Below are positions 16,619-23,756 of a stretch of DNA of 64,000 nt, one piece after another. Numbering within the stretch: the first letter of the stretch is position 1; each line of letters starts with the position of its first letter. Both the position numbers and the translations under genes were made by a program. Source of the stretch: DASUCS01 sp041166745 (GTDB lineage: Bacteria; Actinomycetota; Acidimicrobiia; Acidimicrobiales; JACDCH01); NCBI GenBank assembly GCA_041166745.1, contig JBEEGH010000023.1, positions 53,622 through 117,621 of the forward strand, in the 5' to 3' direction. The notes under the pieces are model-generated. The model searched no databases. It was given only the letters and a program-made list of their open reading frames with translations, and was not told the origin of the DNA.

Positions 16619-16758
16619 CAGGCGCACTCGTCCTCGGGCAGCGCCCCGTCGCAGTCGCAGAGCACCGGATCGTCGGCCTGTATCGACAGCTGGAGATCGC
16701 GGAGCACGGTGAGGAGCGACGGTCGGTGTGGGCCCGGTTGGTGCTTCGGAGAGCGCAT
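16618..16758 (-). CDS. Small acidic protein with Cys-rich tail, 46 aa
   Basis: A short frame with a helical centre (SLLTVLRDLQLSIQADD) and an acidic, Cys-containing end (VLCDCDGALPEDECA). It is coupled to the downstream 42-residue membrane protein through a TGATG overlap, and the two would be co-translated. The start is uncertain; the frame stays open further upstream, and an internal GTG before LRDLQLS is possible. No family is recognised. Confidence 0.35.
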   Translation of the reverse strand: MRSPKHQPGPHRPSLLTVLRDLQLSIQADDPVLCDCDGALPEDECA

Positions 16759-16830
16759 GGGTCGGTGTTTGCCCACGCCCCATGCGCACGAAACCCGCCT
16801 CGTCGGAGGCGGTAGTGCACACTGGTCTTG

Positions 16831-17514
16831 GTGGGATGGCTGGGGTGGGCACGGGAGCATCGACGCTGGCTGCTCGGCGGCGTGGCCGTGTTCGCCGTCG
16901 TGGCCTTGCTGGCACTGGTGAGTCGGGGTGGAGACGATCGGAACGCCCGAGTGCAGGCCACCGGCAACGGCGCCCAGTCGTTCTTCAGCGGAAGCACGAC
17001 GACGTCGGCGATCACTGTGCCCGATGTCTCTACGTCGACCCTTCCCACATCCGATTCGGTGCCGGTGACGTCGGTGACGACTCCCACGACACGGGCCATC
17101 ACCACAACGTTGCCGCTAACGACACAGCCGCCGACGACACAGCCGACCACAACACAGCCGCCGGGGATACCGGCCGGCTACGCCCGCATCGAGATCGTCA
17201 ATGGACTCGATCGCACGGTCGTGGTCCACCTCGACAGCGTTGGCGCGATCGACACGACGCTCGGGCCCGGCGGATCGCGCGCCGCGACGGACATGGCCGT
17301 CACCGACGACCATGCCGATACCGGCAAGGTGCAACCGCCTGGCGAGTTGTGTGGGAGCGGCGGAGTGCAGGAGTACTTCTCCGAAGGCCACCGGTACCGC
17401 GTCACCGTCACCACGTGGAACGGCAGCGCGGAAGGTGGGCCATGCGCCGCCGAACCGACACCGATGTTGGTCCTGACCGACCTCGACACTGGCGCGACGA
17501 AGACGATCGGCTGA
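16831..17514 (+). CDS. Membrane-anchored protein with Thr/Pro linker and extracellular domain
   Basis: One N-terminal membrane helix (LLGGVAVFAVVALLALV) is followed by a Thr/Pro/Gln-rich linker of roughly 70 residues and a C-terminal beta-rich domain (ARIEIVNGLDRTVVVHLD, GHRYRVTVTTWNG) with two cysteines that could pair. The domain is not recognised. Start choice is between TTG at 16828 and GTG at 16831; the GTG lies seven bases after CACACT and is taken. It stands between the divergent small pair and the F420 oxidoreductase. Confidence 0.65.
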   Translation: MGWLGWAREHRRWLLGGVAVFAVVALLALVSRGGDDRNARVQATGNGAQSFFSGSTTTSAITVPDVSTSTLPTSDSVPVTSVTTPTTRAITTTLPLTTQPPTTQPTTTQPPGIPAGYARIEIVNGLDRTVVVHLDSVGAIDTTLGPGGSRAATDMAVTDDHADTGKVQPPGELCGSGGVQEYFSEGHRYRVTVTTWNGSAEGGPCAAEPTPMLVLTDLDTGATKTIG

Positions 17515-17544
17515 CGGTCGCGCCAGCCTGCTAGGCAGGAACAC

Positions 17545-18363
17545 ATGCGTGTCGGGATTCACATGCCGCAGTACGGCCGGGTGGCTGGGCCGGAAGCGAT
17601 GACGCGGGCGGCACAACATGCCGAGGAGCTCGGGTTCGCCGACGTGTGGGTCAGCGATCACATCGTGCATCCCGCGGCGCAGTCGTATCCGTCGCCGCAC
17701 CTGTACGACCCGATCGTGACACTCACGTGGGCCGCGGCGTGCACGCAGCGCGTCGGCCTGGGTACGAGTGTGCTCGTGGTGCCGATGCACAATCCGCTCG
17801 AGCTCACGAACGTGCTGGCGAGCATCGACTCGTTGTCGGGTGGACGCGTGATCGCCGGGGTCGGGGTGGGCTGGTCCGCGGAGGAGTATCAGGCACTCGG
17901 CTACGGCTTCGACGATCGTGGCCGGCGGCTCGACGAGACCATCGACATGATGCGTGCCGCGTGGAGCGACGACCCGGTGTCGTTCCATGGCGAGTTCATG
18001 GACTTCGAGGACATCCGCGTTCTTCCGAAGCCCGCGCACCAGATCCCATTGTGGGTCGGTGGCGGGAGCGAGCCTGCGTACAGGCGAGCGGTCGCGAAGG
18101 GCGACGGTTTCCAGGCGGTCGGCATAGACCCCGTTGCCGCAGTCGGTGTGGTCGAGCGCATCCGACGCGATCGACCCGAGGCGTCGTTCACGATCTCGAC
18201 CCGCACCGGCTGGGACCCGCAGGGGATGGAACCGGGGCGCATCACCGACGAGCGTGACGCGTTCGAAGCTGCGGGCGTACAACACGTGGTGGCCGCGCCG
18301 TGGCAGAAGGACCTCGACGCGTGGCTGCGATCGATGGACCTGCTCGCCGACCTCGTGCTGTAG
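17545..18363 (+). CDS. LLM-class F420-dependent oxidoreductase
   Basis: A luciferase-like TIM-barrel oxidoreductase of the F420-dependent (TIGR03619-like) type, 272 residues. Recognisable text is the N-terminal MRVGIHMPQYG, DVWVSDHIVHP, LGTSVLVVPMHNPLELTNVLA, the cis-peptide/substrate region GGRVIAGVGVGW, FEDIRVLPKPAHQIPLWVGG and the C-terminal region with AAPWQKDLDAWL. FbiC, the F420 chromophore synthase, is encoded at 41-43.3 kb, so the cofactor is available. The substrate is unknown. The ATG lies seven bases after TAGGCA, consistent with a leaderless transcript. Confidence 0.88.
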   Translation: MRVGIHMPQYGRVAGPEAMTRAAQHAEELGFADVWVSDHIVHPAAQSYPSPHLYDPIVTLTWAAACTQRVGLGTSVLVVPMHNPLELTNVLASIDSLSGGRVIAGVGVGWSAEEYQALGYGFDDRGRRLDETIDMMRAAWSDDPVSFHGEFMDFEDIRVLPKPAHQIPLWVGGGSEPAYRRAVAKGDGFQAVGIDPVAAVGVVERIRRDRPEASFTISTRTGWDPQGMEPGRITDERDAFEAAGVQHVVAAPWQKDLDAWLRSMDLLADLVL

Positions 18364-18404
18364 GCCCGCGGGGACGTGGGCGGATCCCGACGAGCGCCTG
18401 TCCG

Positions 18405-18710
18405 TCAGGCCGCGTGGCCGTGCACCGACGGGTGGTCGCTCAACAGCGCCTCGATCCGGCTGACGGCCGGTCCTTTGAGGAGCACGGTCGAGACGGGTCC
18501 GGCCGCGTCGTCCGCGGTCACCAGTCTGAACGCGGTGAGATCGATGAAGTCGACGTTCGTGGTGTCGATCACCACGGTGTGCGACGCGAGCCGTCCCGCC
18601 ATTTCGAGTGCGGCGCGGAGTCGGTCGACCTTGGCACGATCGAGTTCGCCGCGAAGGTCGACAGTGACCAGACCGTTGTGGCTTCGGACCTGTATCAGGG
18701 AGTGTCTCAT
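18405..18710 (-). CDS. STAS-domain anti-sigma factor antagonist-like protein
   Basis: A 101-residue single STAS domain, as in SpoIIAA/RsbV proteins that bind anti-sigma factors and are controlled by phosphorylation of a Ser or Thr. Features are VDLRGELDRAKVDRLRAALE, HTVVIDTTNVDFIDLTAFR and a C-terminal helix. In classical RsbV the loop reads DxSGxxxxDSTGL; here it is NVDFIDLTAF, with Thr at the usual phosphoacceptor neighbourhood, so control by a kinase is plausible but weak. No anti-sigma or sigma gene is next to it. A SpoIIE-type phosphatase lies at 51.4-52.6 kb. Confidence 0.75.
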   Translation of the reverse strand: MRHSLIQVRSHNGLVTVDLRGELDRAKVDRLRAALEMAGRLASHTVVIDTTNVDFIDLTAFRLVTADDAAGPVSTVLLKGPAVSRIEALLSDHPSVHGHAA

Positions 18711-18783
18711 GTCGCGATCGTGCGACCGCAGGCTGTGTACAAGGTCTGAATCAGTTCAAGAGTTGTTGTGAATCGCGTTGGCC

Positions 18784-19266
18784 CTACGCCTGCCAGGTCA
18801 ACACGTCGCCGCCCTGGCCCATCAGGACCGTGCCCGGGAACACGCGCAAGCGCCATGGAGCGACCCGCAAGGGCATGAACGCGGGGGAGAGCGGTCCGTC
18901 CTTCCACGGCGGGATGATCGCGGGGTCGTAGCCGACGGGCGCCGGGCCGTTCTTGAACAGGTCCCAGATCCGAACGCGCCCCTCGTCGTCTTCGACCCAC
19001 TCGGTGACGCATTCGGCCGTGCACGTGTCGTGGTTCGCCGCCCAGTAGTTGAGTGAGATGTGCGGGCTCTGCTCGAGATGCGTTCGCTTGGTGGGCGTCG
19101 GTCCGGTGGCGATCCAACCGACGAGCTCGGATCCGTCCCACTGCCACATCGGATGCAGCACACGACTTCGCGGCCGGCCCTCGGTGTCGACGGTGGCCGC
19201 AGAGCACCACACGATGCGGTGGGCCATCTCGACGAACGCCGGGCAGATCTCTTCGTAGGTGCTCAC
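18784..19266 (-). CDS. Pyridoxamine 5'-phosphate oxidase-related split-barrel protein
   Basis: A 160-residue protein of the PNPOx-like flavin or F420-binding split-barrel superfamily. The N-terminal VEMAHRIVWCSAATVDTEG, GRPRSRVLHPMW and WIATGPTPTKRTHLEQSPHI segments fit this fold, followed by a Trp-rich C-terminal part (PWRLRVFPGTVL). It may use FMN or F420 and the reaction is unknown. The GTG at 19266 begins 13 bases after the end of the amidohydrolase gene, so the two are probably one transcript. The open frame extends upstream in a low-quality reading, which is rejected. Confidence 0.78.
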   Translation of the reverse strand: MSTYEEICPAFVEMAHRIVWCSAATVDTEGRPRSRVLHPMWQWDGSELVGWIATGPTPTKRTHLEQSPHISLNYWAANHDTCTAECVTEWVEDDEGRVRIWDLFKNGPAPVGYDPAIIPPWKDGPLSPAFMPLRVAPWRLRVFPGTVLMGQGGDVLTWQA

Positions 19267-19279
19267 CCGGCAGACACTG

Positions 19280-20797
19280 TCACGACGGCACCCACGGTGT
19301 CGTCGCGTTGGCCAGCATCCGCAGCAACTCGCGGCGCGTCGTCGGACCTTTCGCCGCCCACGGCGACGGAAGCGCGCCCTCGTCGCGCAGCGCGGCCGCC
19401 ACCGGCTGCGCGGTCGTGAATGGATCATCGGCGAGCGCACAACGGGTTGCCTCGGGATCGAGCGTGAAGAGCGTCGCGGCGTTGAGACCGAAGATCTTGC
19501 GACGCAGCGCATCTGTCATCGCCGGATATCCGAATCGGTCTTGGAACTCCTGCGAGATCTCGAACGTACGGAAGGCCATGATCTGCGCCTGTGGCGATCC
19601 GTACCAGATCGCATCCGTGCCCCAGAGCACGCGGTCCTCGCCAACGCGGGTCAACACCTTGCCCAGCGCATGGGCCGCCTGCTCGGGTCGGGTGAGCAGC
19701 TGGCGCCACACGGTTCCGAGATCGACCCACACGTTGTCGTTCGGCGGCACGTTGTGGCGATCGAGGGCGGCGAGCAGCGTGTCGATACCGATCGAGGCGT
19801 TCGGTGCGTACGCCCCTTCGGGATGGTTGGCGTCCCACGCGGCATGGAAGACGACGAACTCCATGTCGGGGAACAGTCGCGACACCGCAACCATGTCGTC
19901 GGGGCCGTTGTGCGTGGCATCGAAGTTGACCAGTGGCAGCCCTTTGTGCGACACGAACACCCGCACACCGAGGTCGTGGGCGTGCTGAATCACCGGAAGT
20001 CCGATGGTGGGATCCTCCAGCGAGAAGCCGCGACCCTCAGGGCTCCACGCGGTGTACACCTTGAACGCCGCGACCTTCCCGGTGGCGACGTTGGCGGTCA
20101 TCTCGTCGAGGCGCGCGTTGAGATCTCCCACGTTCGGCGCGATCACGTTGTGGACGAGGACCCGCGCCGCGCCGCCGTGCGTGAGCTGTGCCGCGAACTG
20201 TTGGGTGCCGACCGCGTCGGCGAACGGCATGGGCGCGTCGTCGGCACCGCTGTTCGGTACGTCGGACAACAACGCGACGGTGGTGTCACTGGCGAGGAAG
20301 ATGTCGTTGAGGTACGACGCGCGGTTCAAGCACTCGAGCGGATCACCTGCCATGCAGTCGCGAGGCACCATGTGCTCGACGAGGCCCAACGTCGACGGTG
20401 CGTTCTGCACCCACGGTCGGTCGGGCATCACGTGGTGGCTGTGCATGTCGAAGATGAATTCGCCCTGGCTCGCCAGCGCTTCCGCACACGCGGGGAGGTC
20501 CTCCGCCGGCGGGACCGAGAAGCTGCCCCCCGGAGTCGTCGACGTGGTCGTCGTGGCCGCGGTCTGCGCCGACCGCTTCGACGAGCACGCGGCCAAGTTG
20601 TAGACGGCGAGCGCGGCGGCCACGCCGCCGGCACCGCGCAGGAAGACCCGCCGGTCGACACCGGAGCGCTTCGCTGCCTCGTCGGTGTGGGTCAACATCT
20701 CGCGCAGGACGTCTTCGTCGTGCCGGCTCGGCGGTCGCGGGACGTACTCGCCGTTGGTCACGGGTCCGGGCGGTAGCGGCAACTCGGATCCCACCAC
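19280..20797 (-). CDS. Tat-exported amidohydrolase-family lipoprotein
   Basis: A metal-dependent hydrolase of the amidohydrolase_2 TIM-barrel type, exported in folded form. The N-terminus holds a twin-arginine motif (DRRVFLRGAGG), a hydrophobic stretch and a lipobox-like LAAC, then a Thr-rich linker. The catalytic part has DMHSHHVMPD (first metal histidines), a His strand FVVFHAAWD, and a WGTDAIWYG Asp near the C-terminus. The reaction is not predictable. The frame is open to an ATG at 20824, but this would overlap the divergent lipoprotein gene by 21 bases; the GTG at 20797 is chosen. The PNPOx-like gene follows in the same direction. Confidence 0.8.
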   Translation of the reverse strand: MVGSELPLPPGPVTNGEYVPRPPSRHDEDVLREMLTHTDEAAKRSGVDRRVFLRGAGGVAAALAVYNLAACSSKRSAQTAATTTTSTTPGGSFSVPPAEDLPACAEALASQGEFIFDMHSHHVMPDRPWVQNAPSTLGLVEHMVPRDCMAGDPLECLNRASYLNDIFLASDTTVALLSDVPNSGADDAPMPFADAVGTQQFAAQLTHGGAARVLVHNVIAPNVGDLNARLDEMTANVATGKVAAFKVYTAWSPEGRGFSLEDPTIGLPVIQHAHDLGVRVFVSHKGLPLVNFDATHNGPDDMVAVSRLFPDMEFVVFHAAWDANHPEGAYAPNASIGIDTLLAALDRHNVPPNDNVWVDLGTVWRQLLTRPEQAAHALGKVLTRVGEDRVLWGTDAIWYGSPQAQIMAFRTFEISQEFQDRFGYPAMTDALRRKIFGLNAATLFTLDPEATRCALADDPFTTAQPVAAALRDEGALPSPWAAKGPTTRRELLRMLANATTPWVPS

Positions 20798-20803
20798 GCC
20801 AGA

Positions 20804-21703
20804 ATGGCCCAAGTGACGAGGCATCGCTGGGCAGGCGCCGTGATCGTGGTGCTCGCGCTCGTCGCCTGCTCCAGTTCATCGAAGTCGACCGACGTCGCAT
20901 CGACGGACTCCGCGGGGCAGCCGGTCGAGACCACGATCGTGATCGGGCCCGACGGCTCATCGTCGGTGCTCGTCGTTCCCAACGACACGACGCCCGCGCC
21001 GACTTCGAGCTGTGAGGCGGCGGCCGGCTGTGCCGGAGGTACCGGCGGGGGACCGCCGTCGATCGACGCCCACGGACCGCCTGGCTCGTTTGCCCCCGCG
21101 ATCCTGTCGCCGTCGTACTCGAGTCAGGTCGTGGTCGAGCTCCGCGAACAGTCGTCCGCCGCTCCGCAGCAGGCGAGCATCGACCACCTCACGTCTGTTC
21201 TCCGGAGCGTGACGGGGAAGACCGTGGCGGTCACGCAAGGTCCGGGAATCAGCGGCGGGGCGAGGAGTTGGTCGGCCGACGATTTGCGATCAACGGCCGA
21301 TGCCGGGGCGGCGCAAGGCAACGGGTCCACCGTGATCCATCTGTTGTTCGTGCACGGCAACTTCGGTGGCGACGACAGCGTGCTCGGCGTTGCCGTGCGC
21401 GGCGACGTCGCAGCCGTGTTCATCGATCAGGTCAACGGCGCGTCGACGCCGCTCGTCGGCTCGGGTGGCATCGAGACCGCGGTCGTCACCCATGAGGTCG
21501 GTCACCTCATGGGCCTCGTCGATCTCGTGTTGCAGACCGGCCGCCAAGATCCCGATCATCCAGGGCACTCGACCAACCCGAATTCGGTCATGTACTGGGC
21601 GGTCGAATCGAGTCTCGTCTCCAACCTCTTGCAAGGTGGGCCGCCGAAGGACTTCGACAGCGCCGACCTCGCGGATCTCCAGACCATTCGCAACAGTGGG
21701 TAG
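20804..21703 (+). CDS. Putative lipoprotein metalloprotease (metzincin-like)
   Basis: An exported lipoprotein of 299 residues. The signal peptide is short, with a lipobox ALVAC, followed by a Ser/Thr-rich linker and a Gly-rich stretch. The catalytic signature is HEVGHLMGLVD from H230, the HExxHxxGxxD form of metzincins such as snapalysin, followed about 30 residues later by NSVMYWA, a likely Met-turn. The preceding VIHLLFVHGNFGG and the strand VAAVFIDQVN fit the upper subdomain of such proteases. The target is unknown. Its 3' end overlaps mobA by eight bases. Confidence 0.75.
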   Translation: MAQVTRHRWAGAVIVVLALVACSSSSKSTDVASTDSAGQPVETTIVIGPDGSSSVLVVPNDTTPAPTSSCEAAAGCAGGTGGGPPSIDAHGPPGSFAPAILSPSYSSQVVVELREQSSAAPQQASIDHLTSVLRSVTGKTVAVTQGPGISGGARSWSADDLRSTADAGAAQGNGSTVIHLLFVHGNFGGDDSVLGVAVRGDVAAVFIDQVNGASTPLVGSGGIETAVVTHEVGHLMGLVDLVLQTGRQDPDHPGHSTNPNSVMYWAVESSLVSNLLQGGPPKDFDSADLADLQTIRNSG

Positions 21704-22253
21704 CGGCTGGAGCGGCGTCGTGCTCACCGGCGGACGCAGTCAGCGCATGGGCCGCGACAAGGCGCTGCTCGTCGTCGACGGTGAGCCGATGGCGCGGCGC
21801 GTGGCCCGGGCGTTGACGGAGGCGGGGGCCGCGGAGGTGTTGTGCGTCGGAGGTGACATCGACGCGCTGCGCGCTCTCGGCCTCGTCGCGATCGACGATG
21901 AGCACGCAGATGCCGGTCCGCTCAGCGGCGTGCTGACCGGCATGGCTGCCGCGTCCGAGCCGATCACGGTGGTGGCGCCGTGCGATCTGGTCGACCCCAC
22001 GGAGCGCTCGTTCCGCGACCTCGTCCGCGCACTGGCAGCCGGCGAGGCGATGGCGGCCGTGCCGATCGTCGATGGCCGGTGGCGCCCGCTCCCCGCGGCG
22101 CTGCGTACATCGGCGCATCCGGCACTCGTCGAGGCCTTCGCGGAGGGTGAGCGAGCGGTGCGTCGAGCGCTGGAACGGCTCGATCTCGTGGCCATCGACG
22201 TCGGCGCACTGCCCGACGCCGACACGCCCGAGGACCTGCCGGACCGCCGGTAG
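21696..22253 (+). CDS. mobA: Molybdenum cofactor guanylyltransferase-like protein (MobA)
   Basis: Attaches GMP to molybdopterin, or acts as a related nucleotidyltransferase (MocA type). The N-terminal VLTGGRSQRMGRDKALLVVDGEPM is the nucleotide-binding signature. DADAGPLSGVLTGM-like text and the VVAPCDLVDP Asp (metal) follow; the end is DADTPEDL, a classic MobA C-terminus. At 185 residues it is of normal size. The GTG at 21696 overlaps the end of the lipoprotein gene. No other molybdopterin gene is in the window, and FbiC-linked guanylyltransferases are related, so a MocA or CofC-like role cannot be fully excluded. Confidence 0.82.
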   Translation: MGSGWSGVVLTGGRSQRMGRDKALLVVDGEPMARRVARALTEAGAAEVLCVGGDIDALRALGLVAIDDEHADAGPLSGVLTGMAAASEPITVVAPCDLVDPTERSFRDLVRALAAGEAMAAVPIVDGRWRPLPAALRTSAHPALVEAFAEGERAVRRALERLDLVAIDVGALPDADTPEDLPDRR

Positions 22254-22264
22254 GGTGTCGAGCG

Positions 22265-22582
22265 ATGGACGTTCCGGAGATCGACGTTGAGGAACTCGCT
22301 CGTCTTCGGGAGACAGGGATCGTGCTCGTCGATGTGCGCGAGTCCGACGAATTCGAGAGCTTCCACGTGCCGGGCGCGCAGCTGATCCCGCTTGCCGACG
22401 TTCCTGAGCGGATCGAGGAGATCCCGGACGACGAACAGGTCTATGTGATCTGCGGTAGTGGCGGGCGGAGCGCGAGGGCCGTCGACTTCCTCAACCGACA
22501 GGGATACGACACTGTGAACGTGGCGGGTGGCAGCAAGGCATGGCTGGAAGCCGGCCATCCCGTCGAGCACGGTCCCGCTTGA
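22265..22582 (+). CDS. Rhodanese-like domain protein
   Basis: A 105-residue single rhodanese domain, a sulfur or selenium carrier fold. It shows the CH2A-type ILVDVRESDEFESFHVPGAQ (here VLVDVRESDEFE), the active-site loop YVICGSGGRSARAV with the catalytic Cys, and the end GYDTVNVAGGSKAWLEAGHPV. The ATG lies eight bases after TAGGGT, which includes the stop of mobA. The stop overlaps the TTG start of the RNase D gene (TTGA). The physiological sulfur acceptor is unknown. Confidence 0.88.
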   Translation: MDVPEIDVEELARLRETGIVLVDVRESDEFESFHVPGAQLIPLADVPERIEEIPDDEQVYVICGSGGRSARAVDFLNRQGYDTVNVAGGSKAWLEAGHPVEHGPA

Positions 22583-23730
22583 CGCGCTGGGTCGACACCA
22601 AGGACGACTTCGCCGAGGTCCTCGGCGCGCTCGAAAACGAACCAGTCGTCGGCCTCGACACCGAGTTTCATCGTGAGCGCACCTATCACCCACAGCTCGC
22701 TCTGGTGCAACTCGTGTGGGGCCCACCGAACGCGCAGGAGATCGCACTCGTCGATGCAACCACGGTCGACATTGCCGGCTTCGCCGACGTGCTCGAGAGC
22801 GACACGACGATCGTCATGCACAGCAGCGTGCAAGACGTGGAAGTGCTGCTGCGGGCGTGCAACGCGCTGCCAGCTCACTTGTTCGACACGCAGATCGCCG
22901 CGGGATTCGCGGGGTACAACGGCCCATCGCTGGCCACGCTCGTGCAGGGTGTGCTCGGCATTCGTCTCCCCAAGGGCGACCGGCTCGCCGACTGGCTGCG
23001 GCGCCCGCTGAACGAGGATCAGCGGGCCTATGCGGCTGCCGATGTCGAGCATCTCTTGCCGTTGCACCGGTGGCTGCTCGATCGGCTCGAGCAAAAGGGG
23101 CGCCTGAGCTGGGCCGAAGACGAATGCACGCAGCTGCTGGCGAAGGGTGCCGCGCCTCGCGACCCGAATGAGGGGTGGTGGAAGGTCAAGGAGGCCCGCC
23201 AGCTCCGAGGCAAGGCGGTCGGCGTCGCCCAAGCGCTGGCGGCCTGGCGTGAGCGGCGAGCGAGTGAGATCGACCAGCCGGTGCGCTTCGTGCTGCCGGA
23301 TCTGGCGCTCGTCGGAATGGCGCAGCGTCCCCCGACCACCGTCGATGATCTGCGGCGTGTGCGCGGGCTCGATGAACGCCACCTCCGCGGATCGATGGCC
23401 GACGCGATCATGGATGTGATCGACGAAGGCCTTGCGCTGCAGAAGGACGAACTACGGATCCCACCGTCGGGAGACGTCGACCGCGAACTGCGGCCCGCGG
23501 TCGCTCTGGTCTCGGCCTGGATCAGCCAGCTCAGCCGGCAACTCCAGATCGACACCACGTTGCTGGCAACGAGGGCCGACGTCGAAGCCTTGCTGCGCGG
23601 CGACGAGAGCGCGCGCCTCACGCAGGGTTGGCGCGCCGACGTGCTCGGTCAGGACATCCGTCGTCTTGTCGAAGGTCGCGCCGCACTGTCGTTCGACGGC
23701 AAGGGCGGGTTGGTCCTCGAAGACCGCTAG
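22579..23730 (+). CDS. rnd: Ribonuclease D
   Basis: A 3'-5' exoribonuclease in tRNA and stable RNA maturation, 383 residues. The DEDD exonuclease motifs are present: Exo I VVGLDTEFHRER, Exo II in the VMHSSVQDVEVLL segment and Exo III AYAAADVEHLLPL with Tyr and Asp. A first HRDC domain follows (RRVRGLDERHLRGS), and the C-terminal part is a second HRDC-like helical region. The start is TTG at 22579, overlapping the rhodanese stop in a TTGA arrangement. An upstream in-frame start would lie deep in the rhodanese gene and is rejected. Confidence 0.9.
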   Translation: MTRWVDTKDDFAEVLGALENEPVVGLDTEFHRERTYHPQLALVQLVWGPPNAQEIALVDATTVDIAGFADVLESDTTIVMHSSVQDVEVLLRACNALPAHLFDTQIAAGFAGYNGPSLATLVQGVLGIRLPKGDRLADWLRRPLNEDQRAYAAADVEHLLPLHRWLLDRLEQKGRLSWAEDECTQLLAKGAAPRDPNEGWWKVKEARQLRGKAVGVAQALAAWRERRASEIDQPVRFVLPDLALVGMAQRPPTTVDDLRRVRGLDERHLRGSMADAIMDVIDEGLALQKDELRIPPSGDVDRELRPAVALVSAWISQLSRQLQIDTTLLATRADVEALLRGDESARLTQGWRADVLGQDIRRLVEGRAALSFDGKGGLVLEDR

Positions 23731-23756
23731 CAGGATGTGATCGTGAGCGAGGCTGG

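Noticed and set aside
19259..20776. A 505-codon open frame antisense to the amidohydrolase
   Set aside because: The minus strand encodes the Tat signal and amidohydrolase motifs; the plus frame is Arg/His-rich without domains.
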